This document shows, piece by piece, positions 6,249 to 12,961 of a stretch of DNA of 23,391 bases. Source of the stretch: DASWVC01 sp036401335 (GTDB lineage: Bacteria; Verrucomicrobiota; Verrucomicrobiia; Chthoniobacterales; JAFAMB01); assembly GCA_036401335.1 (NCBI GenBank), contig DASWVC010000336.1, forward strand, positions 1 to 23,391. The letters are read 5' to 3'. Position 1 is the first letter of the stretch, and each line of letters begins with the position of its first letter. The notes under the pieces were generated by a model. The model saw nothing but the letters and a program-made list of their open reading frames with translations, was not told where the DNA came from and made no database searches. Position numbers and translations under genes: made by a program.

Positions 6249-7976
6249 ATGGCAGCAAAAAACGTTGAGGACCTCAAGGCTGAAAGCAACGGCTTACGCG
6301 GGCAAATTCAGGCGGACATGGGCCTTCCAGCCCCTCATGTTTCCGAAGAAGCCGCTCAGCTTCTTAAATTTCATGGCAGCTACCAGCAGGACGACCGCGA
6401 CCAGCGTGCCGCCAGAAAACAGCAGGGGCAAGACAAGGCATGGATGTTTATGGTGCGGTCCAAGCTGCCCGGCGGCGCTTTGACGCCAGAGCAGTACCTT
6501 GAGCACGATCGCATTGCGGGTCTTTTCGGCAACCAGACCCTTCGGATTACCACCCGTCAAGGGTTTCAGCTTCACGGGGTGCTGAAAGGCAACCTCAAGA
6601 ACGTTATTCACCTCATTAATGAGAGCGGCATTACCACCTGGGGCGCATGCGGCGACGTCGTGCGAAACACGGTTGCCCCCGCCGCACCCCTCAAGGATGC
6701 CGCGCATGAGGATACCCAGCGCCTGGCCCGGGAACTCAGTCAGCGGTTTCTCGCCCGTTCTCACGCTTATGCCGAAATCTGGCTGGACGGCGTCCGGCTG
6801 GGTTCCGACCCGGAAGAGGCCGACCCGATTTACCGGGACCGCTACCTGCCGCGAAAATTCAAGATTGGTATCGCCATTCCTCCTCGCAACGACGTCGACG
6901 TCTATTCGAATGACCTAGGGTTTATCGCGGACGTTCAGGGCGGGAAGGTTGCTGGTTACACTGTGGTGGCGGGTGGCGGTTTCGGCATGTCGCATGGGAA
7001 AACGGAGACGTATCCGATGCTGGCCCAACCCCTCTTCTTCGTTGCTCGGGACCAGGCGGTAGACGCGGCGGTTGCGGTCATTGCCGTCCAACGCGAATTC
7101 GGGAACCGTTCCGATCGCAAACGCGCCCGGCTCAAATACCTGATTGACGAACGTGGCCTGGACTGGTTCCGCGGTGAGGTGCTGCGGCGTTTTTCCGGCC
7201 CGGTGAAGCAACCTAAAGCCGCCACTTTTGACACCGTGGGCGACCTTCTTGGGTGGCACGCGCAAGGAGATGGCCGCTGGTTTCGGGGTGTCTGGGTGCA
7301 GGAGGGTCGGATTGCCGACACCGAAACCGTTCAGTACCGGAGCGCCTTTCGGGAGATCGTGGAGCGGTTTCAGGTTCCTGTTCGGCTGACGACCAATTGC
7401 AACCTGCTCTTCCAGGATGTCCGGACGGAGGACCGGGACGAAATCGACGCAGTCCTGGGTCGGCACGCCGTGCCGATGCCGGAGTCACTGAGCGCCGTTC
7501 GGCAAACCGCTCAGGCCTGCGTGGCGCTGCCGACCTGCGGCCTGGCCTTGGCTGAAAGCGAGCGGGTTTTCCCGTCGGTGCTGGACGGCATCGACGCGGT
7601 GCTTGAGGAGCTTGCCCTTAAGGAGGAACCCATCCTGATCCGAATGACGGGGTGCCCCAACGGCTGCGCTCGTCCTTACAACGCCGACCTCGCCTTTGTC
7701 GGACGCGCGCCGGGCAAGTACGCGTTTTACGTTGGCGGATCGATCGCGGGAGATCGTCTGGCCGGGTTGCACCTCAAAACGGTTACTTTGGAAGAAATCC
7801 CGAACCGTGTGCGCGAGCTGCTTTCAGACTACGTCCGGCACCGGTCGCCGGGTGAAACGTTCTCCGCTTATTGGGGCCGGACCCAGCAAACCGGCCCGGC
7901 ACCTCGGCCGGAGCAATTTCACGTGGAGCTGGCCCAGCGGGCGGCTGGGCCCAAGCTCGTTCCAATTGAAGCTTGA
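6249..7976 (+). CDS. cysI: Assimilatory sulfite reductase hemoprotein (CysI type)
   Basis: This 575-residue protein catalyses six-electron reduction of sulfite to sulfide, used to make cysteine. The siroheme-[4Fe-4S] centre is held by Cys424, Cys430 (ACVALPTC) and Cys469, Cys473 (TGCPNGC), spaced exactly as in E. coli CysI. The four sulfite-binding residues known from E. coli (Arg83, Arg153, Lys215, Lys217) have counterparts in Arg70 (MVRSKLPGG), Arg139 (VVRNTV), Lys203 and Lys205 (PRKFKIG). The N-terminal FHGSYQQDDRDQR block is also CysI-like. The flavoprotein partner cysJ is not adjacent, so the electron donor could be a distant CysJ or ferredoxin. The ATG has only a weak GAG upstream. A CysI-type nitrite reductase is less likely. 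Confidence 0.92.
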   Translation: MAAKNVEDLKAESNGLRGQIQADMGLPAPHVSEEAAQLLKFHGSYQQDDRDQRAARKQQGQDKAWMFMVRSKLPGGALTPEQYLEHDRIAGLFGNQTLRITTRQGFQLHGVLKGNLKNVIHLINESGITTWGACGDVVRNTVAPAAPLKDAAHEDTQRLARELSQRFLARSHAYAEIWLDGVRLGSDPEEADPIYRDRYLPRKFKIGIAIPPRNDVDVYSNDLGFIADVQGGKVAGYTVVAGGGFGMSHGKTETYPMLAQPLFFVARDQAVDAAVAVIAVQREFGNRSDRKRARLKYLIDERGLDWFRGEVLRRFSGPVKQPKAATFDTVGDLLGWHAQGDGRWFRGVWVQEGRIADTETVQYRSAFREIVERFQVPVRLTTNCNLLFQDVRTEDRDEIDAVLGRHAVPMPESLSAVRQTAQACVALPTCGLALAESERVFPSVLDGIDAVLEELALKEEPILIRMTGCPNGCARPYNADLAFVGRAPGKYAFYVGGSIAGDRLAGLHLKTVTLEEIPNRVRELLSDYVRHRSPGETFSAYWGRTQQTGPAPRPEQFHVELAQRAAGPKLVPIEA

Positions 7977-8047
7977 TCACCGTTCCGGTTCGGGCATTAG
8001 GTGTTCATGGGCAAACAACATAACAAAGTGGAAAAACGGCGGCGGCG

Positions 8048-8066
8048 GGTAAATTACCTGCGCAGG
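8048..8066. promoter_or_regulatory. Two overlapping short palindromes upstream of gpmI
   Basis: GGTAAATTACC (8048-8058) and CCTGCGCAGG (8057-8066) are both perfect inverted repeats sharing two bases. They lie about 60 bases before gpmI, in a 150-bp gap that also contains a small hairpin near 8100-8117. They could be operator half-sites or part of a structured leader. No known riboswitch class fits. The gpmI ribosome binding site, TAGGGGAC just before the ATG, is good. Confidence 0.3.
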
Positions 8067-8127
8067 AAAAAGGCAGCGGCGAAACCCATAAAGGCCTGAC
8101 GGCAAATCTCTGGCCGTAGGGGACATT

Positions 8128-9663
8128 ATGTCGCGACCAGTGGTTCTGATCATCCGGGACGGGTGGGGCATCAATCCGAACGGGCGGGAAACGGCGGAAG
8201 CCGATGGCAATGCGACGCTGCTGGCCGCAACACCTTTCCATGACCAGCTCTATCGGACTTATCCGGGCAGCCATTTAAGCGCGTCCGGAATGGACGTCGG
8301 ATTGCCGGAAGGCCAGATGGGCAACTCCGAGGTGGGTCACCTCAACCTCGGGGCTGGACGCATTGTCTACCAGGACCTGACTCGCATCAATAAGGCAATT
8401 CAGGACGGCGAACTGGCGCGTAACGGGGTCATCAACGAGGCTTTTGCGAAAGCGCGATCAGCCCGTCTCCATTTCCTCGGTTTGGTGTCAGACGGCGGCG
8501 TGCACAGTCACCAGGCGCACCTGATCGCCCTGGTTCGCCAAGCAGCGGCGTACGGCGTGAAAGACATCATGATCCACGCCATCACGGATGGCCGGGACAC
8601 GTCGCCGACCGGGGGCGCAGGTTACCTTTCGTTTGTTCAATCCCAGCTCGAAGGGACCGGTGCCTCCCTGGCGACGATCGTCGGCCGCTACTATGCCATG
8701 GACCGGGACAAACGTTGGGAGCGGAGCAAACTCGCCTGGGATGCCATCGTCCTCGGTCGAGGCGAGGTGGTCGATGGTTCACCCGTCGAGGCCGTGCGCC
8801 GGCATTACGCGGGCCATGAAACCGACGAGTTTTTGCACCCGCTGATTTGTGCTCACCCAAACGAACAACGGATCCGGGACGGCGACGTCGTTTTCTGGTT
8901 CAACTTCCGGGCCGATCGGGTCCGGCAGCTTTCTGTCGCTTTTTTGCAGCGGGACTTCAAGGGTTTCGACCGTGAAGTGTGGCCTCAAACCCACTACGTG
9001 ACCCTGACGGAATACGACCGGAGTTACGGGTGCGCCGTTGCGTTTCAGCCCCAGGAACTTAAAAACATTCTGGGCGAGGTTGTCAGTCGTGCCGGCAAAC
9101 GGCAGTTGCGGATCGCGGAGACGGAGAAGTACCCTCACGTGACCTACTTTTTTAACGGCGGCCTAGAGACACCGTACGCCGGGGAAGATCGGGTCATCGT
9201 TCCGTCCCCGAAAGTCGCCACGTACGACCTGCAGCCCCGGATGAGTGAGCCTGAACTTACCCGTGAAGTGCTCAAACGGCTTGGCGAGTACGACCTTGTA
9301 ATCTTGAATTTTGCCAACCCGGACATGGTGGGGCATACGGGGGTGGTTGCGGCGGGTGTGCGAGCGGTCGAGGCCGTTGATGATGGCGTCCACCAGGTGA
9401 TTGAGGAAATCCTGAGGCTGGGCGGGTGTGCCTTGGTTACCGCCGATCACGGTAACTGTGAACAGATGCGTAACGCGGACGGTTCGCCAAATACGGCGCA
9501 CACCACCAACCTCGTGCATGTGCTGTATGTCGCCGCCAACGCCAACGGGTACCGTCTTGAAGACGGCATCCTGGCAGATGTCGCACCGACGTTGCTGGAG
9601 TTGCTGGGCTTGGAGAAGCCGCTCGACATGACCGGTAGTTCCTTTCTCCGAAAACTGGGGTAG
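8128..9663 (+). CDS. gpmI: 2,3-bisphosphoglycerate-independent phosphoglycerate mutase
   Basis: GpmI interconverts 3- and 2-phosphoglycerate in glycolysis and gluconeogenesis, using two manganese ions and a phosphoserine intermediate. The 511-residue length is standard. Visible residues are the metal-binding Asp11 in RDGWG, the phosphorylated Ser67 in GQMGNSEVGH, SDGGVHSH (121-128), the substrate-binding DGRDT (154-158), the NFANPDMVGHTG block and the late TADHGNCEQM block, which supply further metal ligands. The start is well supported by an AGGGG sequence 6 bases upstream. The gene stands alone between two gaps; tRNA-Gln follows 78 bases after its stop. The first motif has Arg where many family members have Leu (RDGWG for LDGWG), a mild variation. 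Confidence 0.97.
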   Translation: MSRPVVLIIRDGWGINPNGRETAEADGNATLLAATPFHDQLYRTYPGSHLSASGMDVGLPEGQMGNSEVGHLNLGAGRIVYQDLTRINKAIQDGELARNGVINEAFAKARSARLHFLGLVSDGGVHSHQAHLIALVRQAAAYGVKDIMIHAITDGRDTSPTGGAGYLSFVQSQLEGTGASLATIVGRYYAMDRDKRWERSKLAWDAIVLGRGEVVDGSPVEAVRRHYAGHETDEFLHPLICAHPNEQRIRDGDVVFWFNFRADRVRQLSVAFLQRDFKGFDREVWPQTHYVTLTEYDRSYGCAVAFQPQELKNILGEVVSRAGKRQLRIAETEKYPHVTYFFNGGLETPYAGEDRVIVPSPKVATYDLQPRMSEPELTREVLKRLGEYDLVILNFANPDMVGHTGVVAAGVRAVEAVDDGVHQVIEEILRLGGCALVTADHGNCEQMRNADGSPNTAHTTNLVHVLYVAANANGYRLEDGILADVAPTLLELLGLEKPLDMTGSSFLRKLG

Positions 9664-9675
9664 CGGGATTGCCGC

Positions 9676-9705
9676 TTGCGTCGACGGCGTTTTGTTTTAG
9701 ATATT
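9676..9705 (+). promoter_or_regulatory. Possible promoter of the tRNA-Gln gene
   Basis: TTGCGT (9676-9681) and GATATT (9700-9705) lie 18 bases apart in a short AT-richer stretch between gpmI and the tRNA. Transcription would begin about 30 bases before the mature tRNA end. A small hairpin, CGGGC-AGAA-GCCCG (9726-9739), follows and abuts the tRNA 5' end. Consensus match is modest, so this is tentative; co-transcription with gpmI is the alternative. Confidence 0.25.
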
Positions 9706-9741
9706 GGCCCGGATTTGGTCCGGCCCGGGCAGAAGCCCGTT

Positions 9742-9815
9742 TACCGCGTGGTGTAACGGTAACACAGCGCCCTTTGGAGGCGTTATTCATGGTTCGAATC
9801 CATGCGCGGTAGCCA
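9742..9815 (+). tRNA. tRNA-Gln (anticodon UUG)
   Basis: The sequence folds as a complete cloverleaf of 74 bases including an encoded CCA. The acceptor stem TACCGCG pairs with CGCGGTA; the D arm is GTGT-AACGGTA-ACAC; the anticodon stem GCGCC/GGCGT holds the loop CTTTGGA with anticodon TTG at 9774-9776; the T arm is CATGG-TTCGAAT-CCATG. Discriminator base is G, as usual for bacterial tRNA-Gln. Starting on a U-A pair is also a known feature of tRNA-Gln. Confidence 0.96.
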
Positions 9816-9912
9816 CTTTGACCGGTGCTTGCCCGGTATGCATAGAGCCGGCGCAGGGAAATGCTCCTTCGGTGCGGCTGGCGGGGAGAAGGATTGAAGG
9901 ACGTATTTCACC

Positions 9913-9938
9913 GTCAAAGCACCCCGGGTCGCTTTGAC
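9913..9938. repeat. Strong hairpin in the leader of the UVR-motif gene
   Basis: GTCAAAGC (9913-9920) is a perfect inverted repeat of GCTTTGAC (9931-9938), and the ten bases between can add three more pairs (ACC with GGT) around a CCG loop. It lies 30 bases before the GTG start of the UVR-motif gene. There is no T run on either strand, so it is not a standard terminator; an operator or leader structure is possible. Confidence 0.5.
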
Positions 9939-9967
9939 AACTTCGCCGTGCACCCGATATTCCGAAG

Positions 9968-10747
9968 GTGAGCAACCTCGATTTGAACAACCTGCTTGAT
10001 GGCTGGCCGCATGAGCCGGGGTCGGTCAAAGCTCGCAAGATCGTCGGTGCTGATGGGCGTGAAAAGATCCAGTTGCGGATTGACCTAGGGCTTATCCAGA
10101 TGGAGGTCAATGGGCGGCCTGATGGCCTGCGGCCATTTGGGCACGAATCATTGCTTGAGTACCACCGAACGCGTGCTAGAGAGGCTGCGCAGCGGGGCGA
10201 AACGTATGAATGCGACGAAGCCGACCTGCTCGCGCTACAGCAGGAGGGCGTCCAATATTACCACCGGTACCTGAGCCTGTTTCAGCTCCGCGACTTTGCC
10301 GGCGTGGCACGGGACACCTACCGGAACCTCCAGCTTTTCGATTTCGTCTCTCAGCATTGCGAGGAGGAAGACGCCAAGTGGGTGTTCGAACAGTACCGCC
10401 CGTACGTGTTGATGATGAACACCCGGGCCCGGGCGTCGCTGGAAATTCAGAGCGAACATTCCGGGAAGGCCATCGAGATTATTGAAGCCGGCAAAAAGCA
10501 GATTGAAGATTTTTACCGTGCGATCGGTCAAGCTCAGTGGATCGACAGCAGCACCGAATTAGGCTTTCTCAACGAATGGCTGACCGAAGTGCGAGAGAAC
10601 CTTCCGCTTAGCCCGATTGAATCGATGGAGCGGGACTTGCAAAAAGCGATTGCGGACGAGGCTTATGAACGGGCCGCAGAGTTGCGCGATGCGATTCGAA
10701 ACCTTTCCCGCCAGCCTTCCAATGAGTCTCTCGATCACGGAACGTAA
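9968..10747 (+). CDS. UVR (UvrB/UvrC) motif-containing protein of unknown function
   Basis: The 259-residue soluble protein ends with a UVR motif (about 218-247; SPIESMERDLQKAIADEAYE and then RAAELRDAI), a helical hairpin that in UvrB and UvrC mediates protein contacts and is also found in McsA-type proteins. The rest is unlike UvrB, UvrC or McsA: residues 30-60 contain QLRIDLGLIQMEVNGRPDG, and 90-185 is a helical stretch with many aromatic residues. There are no zinc-binding CxxC pairs, so it is not McsA. A role in repair is not shown. The start is a GTG at 9968 with a weak upstream GAAG; it gives a sensible N-terminus (SNLDLNNLLDGWPHEPG). The next gene starts 26 bases before this one ends, so the two are probably coupled. 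Confidence 0.85.
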   Translation: MSNLDLNNLLDGWPHEPGSVKARKIVGADGREKIQLRIDLGLIQMEVNGRPDGLRPFGHESLLEYHRTRAREAAQRGETYECDEADLLALQQEGVQYYHRYLSLFQLRDFAGVARDTYRNLQLFDFVSQHCEEEDAKWVFEQYRPYVLMMNTRARASLEIQSEHSGKAIEIIEAGKKQIEDFYRAIGQAQWIDSSTELGFLNEWLTEVRENLPLSPIESMERDLQKAIADEAYERAAELRDAIRNLSRQPSNESLDHGT

Positions 10748-11357
10748 AGAACGCTGGGCTCGAAAGATGGCCGGCCAGGGCCACCGTTCGGTTCGTTCCG
10801 TAGACCGGTTGCCCCCCGGTCAGCACCTTACTGCCGGCTTTCCCGTCCTCGACCTGGGAGTGCGACCGCAGGTGCCGCTTGACGAGTGGACCCTTGAACT
10901 TACCGGTGAGGTTGAGCACCCGGTGTCGCTTTCCTGGCGGGAGTTGCAGGACCTCCCGCAATTTCATGACGTCAGCGATTTCCACTGCGTAACCACGTGG
11001 AGTAAGTTCGATTGCCAATGGAGCGGGGTCGCGTTTTTTACCCTCTTGGATTTGGTCCGGCCAAGGCCGGGCACACGGTTTCTGTTTGTCGTTGGGTACG
11101 ACGGTTATACGACCAATGTTCCGCTCGAACCGTGCATGGATGAGGATGTGCTCATCGCGACGGCGTTCAAGGGAACCCCGATTTCCCTCGAGCATGGTGG
11201 GCCCGCCCGGATGATCATTCCGAAGCTGTATGCCTGGAAGGGTGCCAAGTTTGTCCGGTCAATCGAGTTTCGTTCCACGGACATTCGTGGTTACTGGGAA
11301 AATCGCGGCTACAGCGATGTGGGCGATCCTTGGACCGAGGACCGGTTCAGCGGCTAG
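10722..11357 (+). CDS. Sulfite oxidase-like molybdopterin-dependent oxidoreductase
   Basis: This 211-residue protein consists of the molybdopterin-binding fold of the sulfite oxidase family without heme or dimerisation domains. The molybdenum-ligating cysteine is Cys89 in SDFHCVTTWSKFD; PVLDLGVRPQVPLDEWTLEL (41-60) and the late ARMIIPKLYAWKGAKFVRSIE block are typical of the small stand-alone branch. It has no Tat or Sec signal, so it is probably cytoplasmic; YedY (MsrP), by contrast, is exported. The substrate is unknown, and sulfite is not established for this branch. The ATG at 10722 is inside the end of the UVR-motif gene; an in-frame start at 10617 would add 35 residues read out of frame from that gene and is unlikely. 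Confidence 0.9.
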   Translation: MSLSITERKERWARKMAGQGHRSVRSVDRLPPGQHLTAGFPVLDLGVRPQVPLDEWTLELTGEVEHPVSLSWRELQDLPQFHDVSDFHCVTTWSKFDCQWSGVAFFTLLDLVRPRPGTRFLFVVGYDGYTTNVPLEPCMDEDVLIATAFKGTPISLEHGGPARMIIPKLYAWKGAKFVRSIEFRSTDIRGYWENRGYSDVGDPWTEDRFSG

Positions 11358-11764
11358 GGGATTAGATCCAGCGAGGGCGCAGGAAGTCCGGGTCCGGGAG
11401 GGCGGCAAGTCCCTTCGTCGCCGGCAGGGGAGGCCCTTCACAGCCAGAACGTGATCCTGGAGGGCGACATGGCCTCGAATTTAAATTGTGCGACCTAGAC
11501 GGGTTGGTCATCCGGGTTGGCGAATTGCTGCGGCCAATCACTGGCTCCACGCGCCAGGTGTGGTTAAGCGGCTTCTGCCTCCGAGCTGACAAGACGCCCG
11601 TGGACGTGCTGACGCACGATGGCCGGGCAAAACCACCACCTGTACCTCTACGCAATCCTACGTATATCCAGGCAAAATGGGGATGTTAAGCTTCTGAAAA
11701 GGCTTGCGGGCTGCCGGTTGCCACGTGGTCTCCCCGTAAGCCCTTAACTTAAGGACTTATTGCG
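11358..11764. other. About 400 bp without a convincing gene
   Basis: Between the molybdoenzyme and the lipase there is no credible coding region. A plus-strand frame ending at 11689 is open for over 100 codons and contains LCDLDGLVIRVGELLRPITG, which looks vaguely protein-like, but it lacks a good start and ribosome binding site and resembles nothing I know. A minus-strand frame (11362-11655) is basic and low in complexity. The segment could hold a decayed gene. Its last 65 bases form the structured lipase leader listed separately. Confidence 0.5.
11701..11755 (+). promoter_or_regulatory. Stem-loop and palindrome around the lipase ribosome binding site
   Basis: GGCTTGCGGG (11701-11710) pairs with CCCGTAAGCC (11733-11742) over 10 bp with one G-U pair and a 22-base loop. 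Directly after it, CCTTAACTTAAGG (11742-11754) is a perfect palindrome that contains the start of the Shine-Dalgarno sequence AAGGA (11751-11755). The two structures share base 11742 and could compete. This may be a terminator of upstream transcription, an operator, or a translational control element for the lipase. Confidence 0.4.
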
Positions 11765-12697
11765 ATGCCCTATTTTCCTCCCGATTTCGATGTGACGGAA
11801 GCCGTCACGTGCGGCCGACTCATCGATCAAGCCTACCGACAGTTCACCATGGCCAAAGCTGCTCATCCGTCCCGTTGGACCCTCGAGAACGGTTACACGC
11901 TGGAGACGGAGCTTTCTGCAATGGAGAATTTTGTCCCTCTCCCGATTGAGATTCCTGCCTTCCAGCGTACCCCGTCGCTGCTCCCTTTCGGCTTCATCGC
12001 CTCACAAGGGGACGCCGCTTACCTGGTGATCCGTGGAACCCAGACCCCGCTGGAATGGTTCGACGACGCTTCCATTCAACCCGTCCCGTTCAACGCGGGC
12101 TGGGGCAACACGACCGTCGGCTTCATGGCCATTCATCGCCAGATCTTTCCAGAAATTTACAAGCATTTTTCCCAACGGGCCGCTCCTCCCGATCGGCTCT
12201 TTATCACGGGACATAGTCTGGGGGCGGCCTTGGCCAAGCTGGCCGTGGCGGATTTGGCGTTCCACCAGCTGCTGGGGGGCATCAAGACAATCAAGGTTTA
12301 CACCTTTTCGGGGCCGCGCGTGGGCGACTCAACATTCGCGGCCAAGTTCCGGGAACTCGGCCTGCCGGCGTGGCGTGTTTTCAATACGGAGGATTTGGTC
12401 CCGACGCTCCCGCTTTCGACGCTCACGATGGACCCGAGGAACACCCTGGGGCTGTTTGAAAGCAAGATTGAGATGCTCCTGAAACTGTTCCTGAAGGAAA
12501 CACCGTACCGCTTTCAACACGTCGATGAACCCGTGGCCGTCACTTACCAGTTAAACACGATTCCTGACAACCATAACCTGACCTCCCTCTACCAGCACCT
12601 GCAAAAAAGCAGTTCCCCTGCCGACGTCGTGCGGGAAGCTACCGGCGCTGCCCGGACGGCGGCCGGCACAACCGTCCCGTCAGGAAACCGGCCCTGA
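11765..12697 (+). CDS. Lipase family protein (class 3 lipase fold)
   Basis: The 310-residue protein has the alpha/beta-hydrolase core of class 3 lipases, which cleave acylglycerol or related ester bonds. The nucleophile is Ser151 in FITGHSLGAALAKLA; Asp210 in FNTEDLVPTLP and His270 in PDNHNLTSLY are at the right places to complete the triad. YLVIRGTQTPLEW (86-98) is the oxyanion-side strand, and YTFSGPRVGD (179-188) is another family hallmark. There is no signal peptide or lipobox, so it would be cytoplasmic or exported by another route; the substrate is unknown. The tail after residue 285 is rich in Ala, Ser, Thr and Pro. The ATG has a good AAGGA site 9 bases upstream and a structured leader. 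Confidence 0.88.
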   Translation: MPYFPPDFDVTEAVTCGRLIDQAYRQFTMAKAAHPSRWTLENGYTLETELSAMENFVPLPIEIPAFQRTPSLLPFGFIASQGDAAYLVIRGTQTPLEWFDDASIQPVPFNAGWGNTTVGFMAIHRQIFPEIYKHFSQRAAPPDRLFITGHSLGAALAKLAVADLAFHQLLGGIKTIKVYTFSGPRVGDSTFAAKFRELGLPAWRVFNTEDLVPTLPLSTLTMDPRNTLGLFESKIEMLLKLFLKETPYRFQHVDEPVAVTYQLNTIPDNHNLTSLYQHLQKSSSPADVVREATGAARTAAGTTVPSGNRP

Positions 12698-12710
12698 TCT
12701 CTTAGTGGTC

Positions 12711-12750
12711 GCGGGCGCGCCCGCCTCTCCCCTGGCCCAAAGGCAAGGGG
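12711..12750. terminator. Tandem GC-rich stem-loops after the lipase gene
   Basis: GCGGGCGCGCCCGC (12711-12724) is a perfect palindrome. CCCCTGGCC (12729-12737) pairs with GGCAAGGGG (12742-12750) around a CAAA loop with one mismatch. They begin 14 bases after the lipase stop. Neither has a T run, so a standard Rho-independent terminator is not proved; they may stabilise the lipase message 3' end. Confidence 0.35.
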
Positions 12751-12895
12751 CGGTTGGACCCGGAAGGGCCCTGGCCTCGTCGCGTGGGGGGACTCGCCGC
12801 CCTACCGGGCCCCCGCTCAATCCGGTGGCCCTGTACGCCCCAAGCTCCATTGTTCCGGTGCCATTGCCATGATACCCCGACCGTTCGGTGGAACC

Positions 12896-12925
12896 TTGCA
12901 AAGCCTTCGGCTTCATCCATATTGC
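12896..12925 (+). promoter_or_regulatory. Possible promoter of the peptidase-opp operon
   Basis: TTGCAA (12896-12901) and TATTGC (12920-12925) lie 18 bases apart, at the edge of a short AT-rich patch (12917-12957) that stands out in GC-rich surroundings. An alternative -10, TATATC, is at 12932-12937. Consensus match is weak. The position, just before the first gene of an apparent six-gene unit, is what suggests a promoter. Confidence 0.25.
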
Positions 12926-12961
12926 GAATTTTATATCGTCTGGGTGATTACCAATGGGGTC

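Noticed and set aside
8057..8127. Riboswitch (for example c-di-GMP type) before gpmI
   Set aside because: Some GGC and AAACCC elements look suggestive, but the conserved cores of the classes I know are absent.
9726..9742. CGGGC-AGAA-GCCCG hairpin as gpmI terminator
   Set aside because: Only a 5-bp stem with three T, and the last T is already the first base of the tRNA.
9742..9967. tRNA-Gln as an integration (attachment) site
   Set aside because: No copy of the tRNA 3' end is visible downstream, and no integrase or foreign-looking genes follow.
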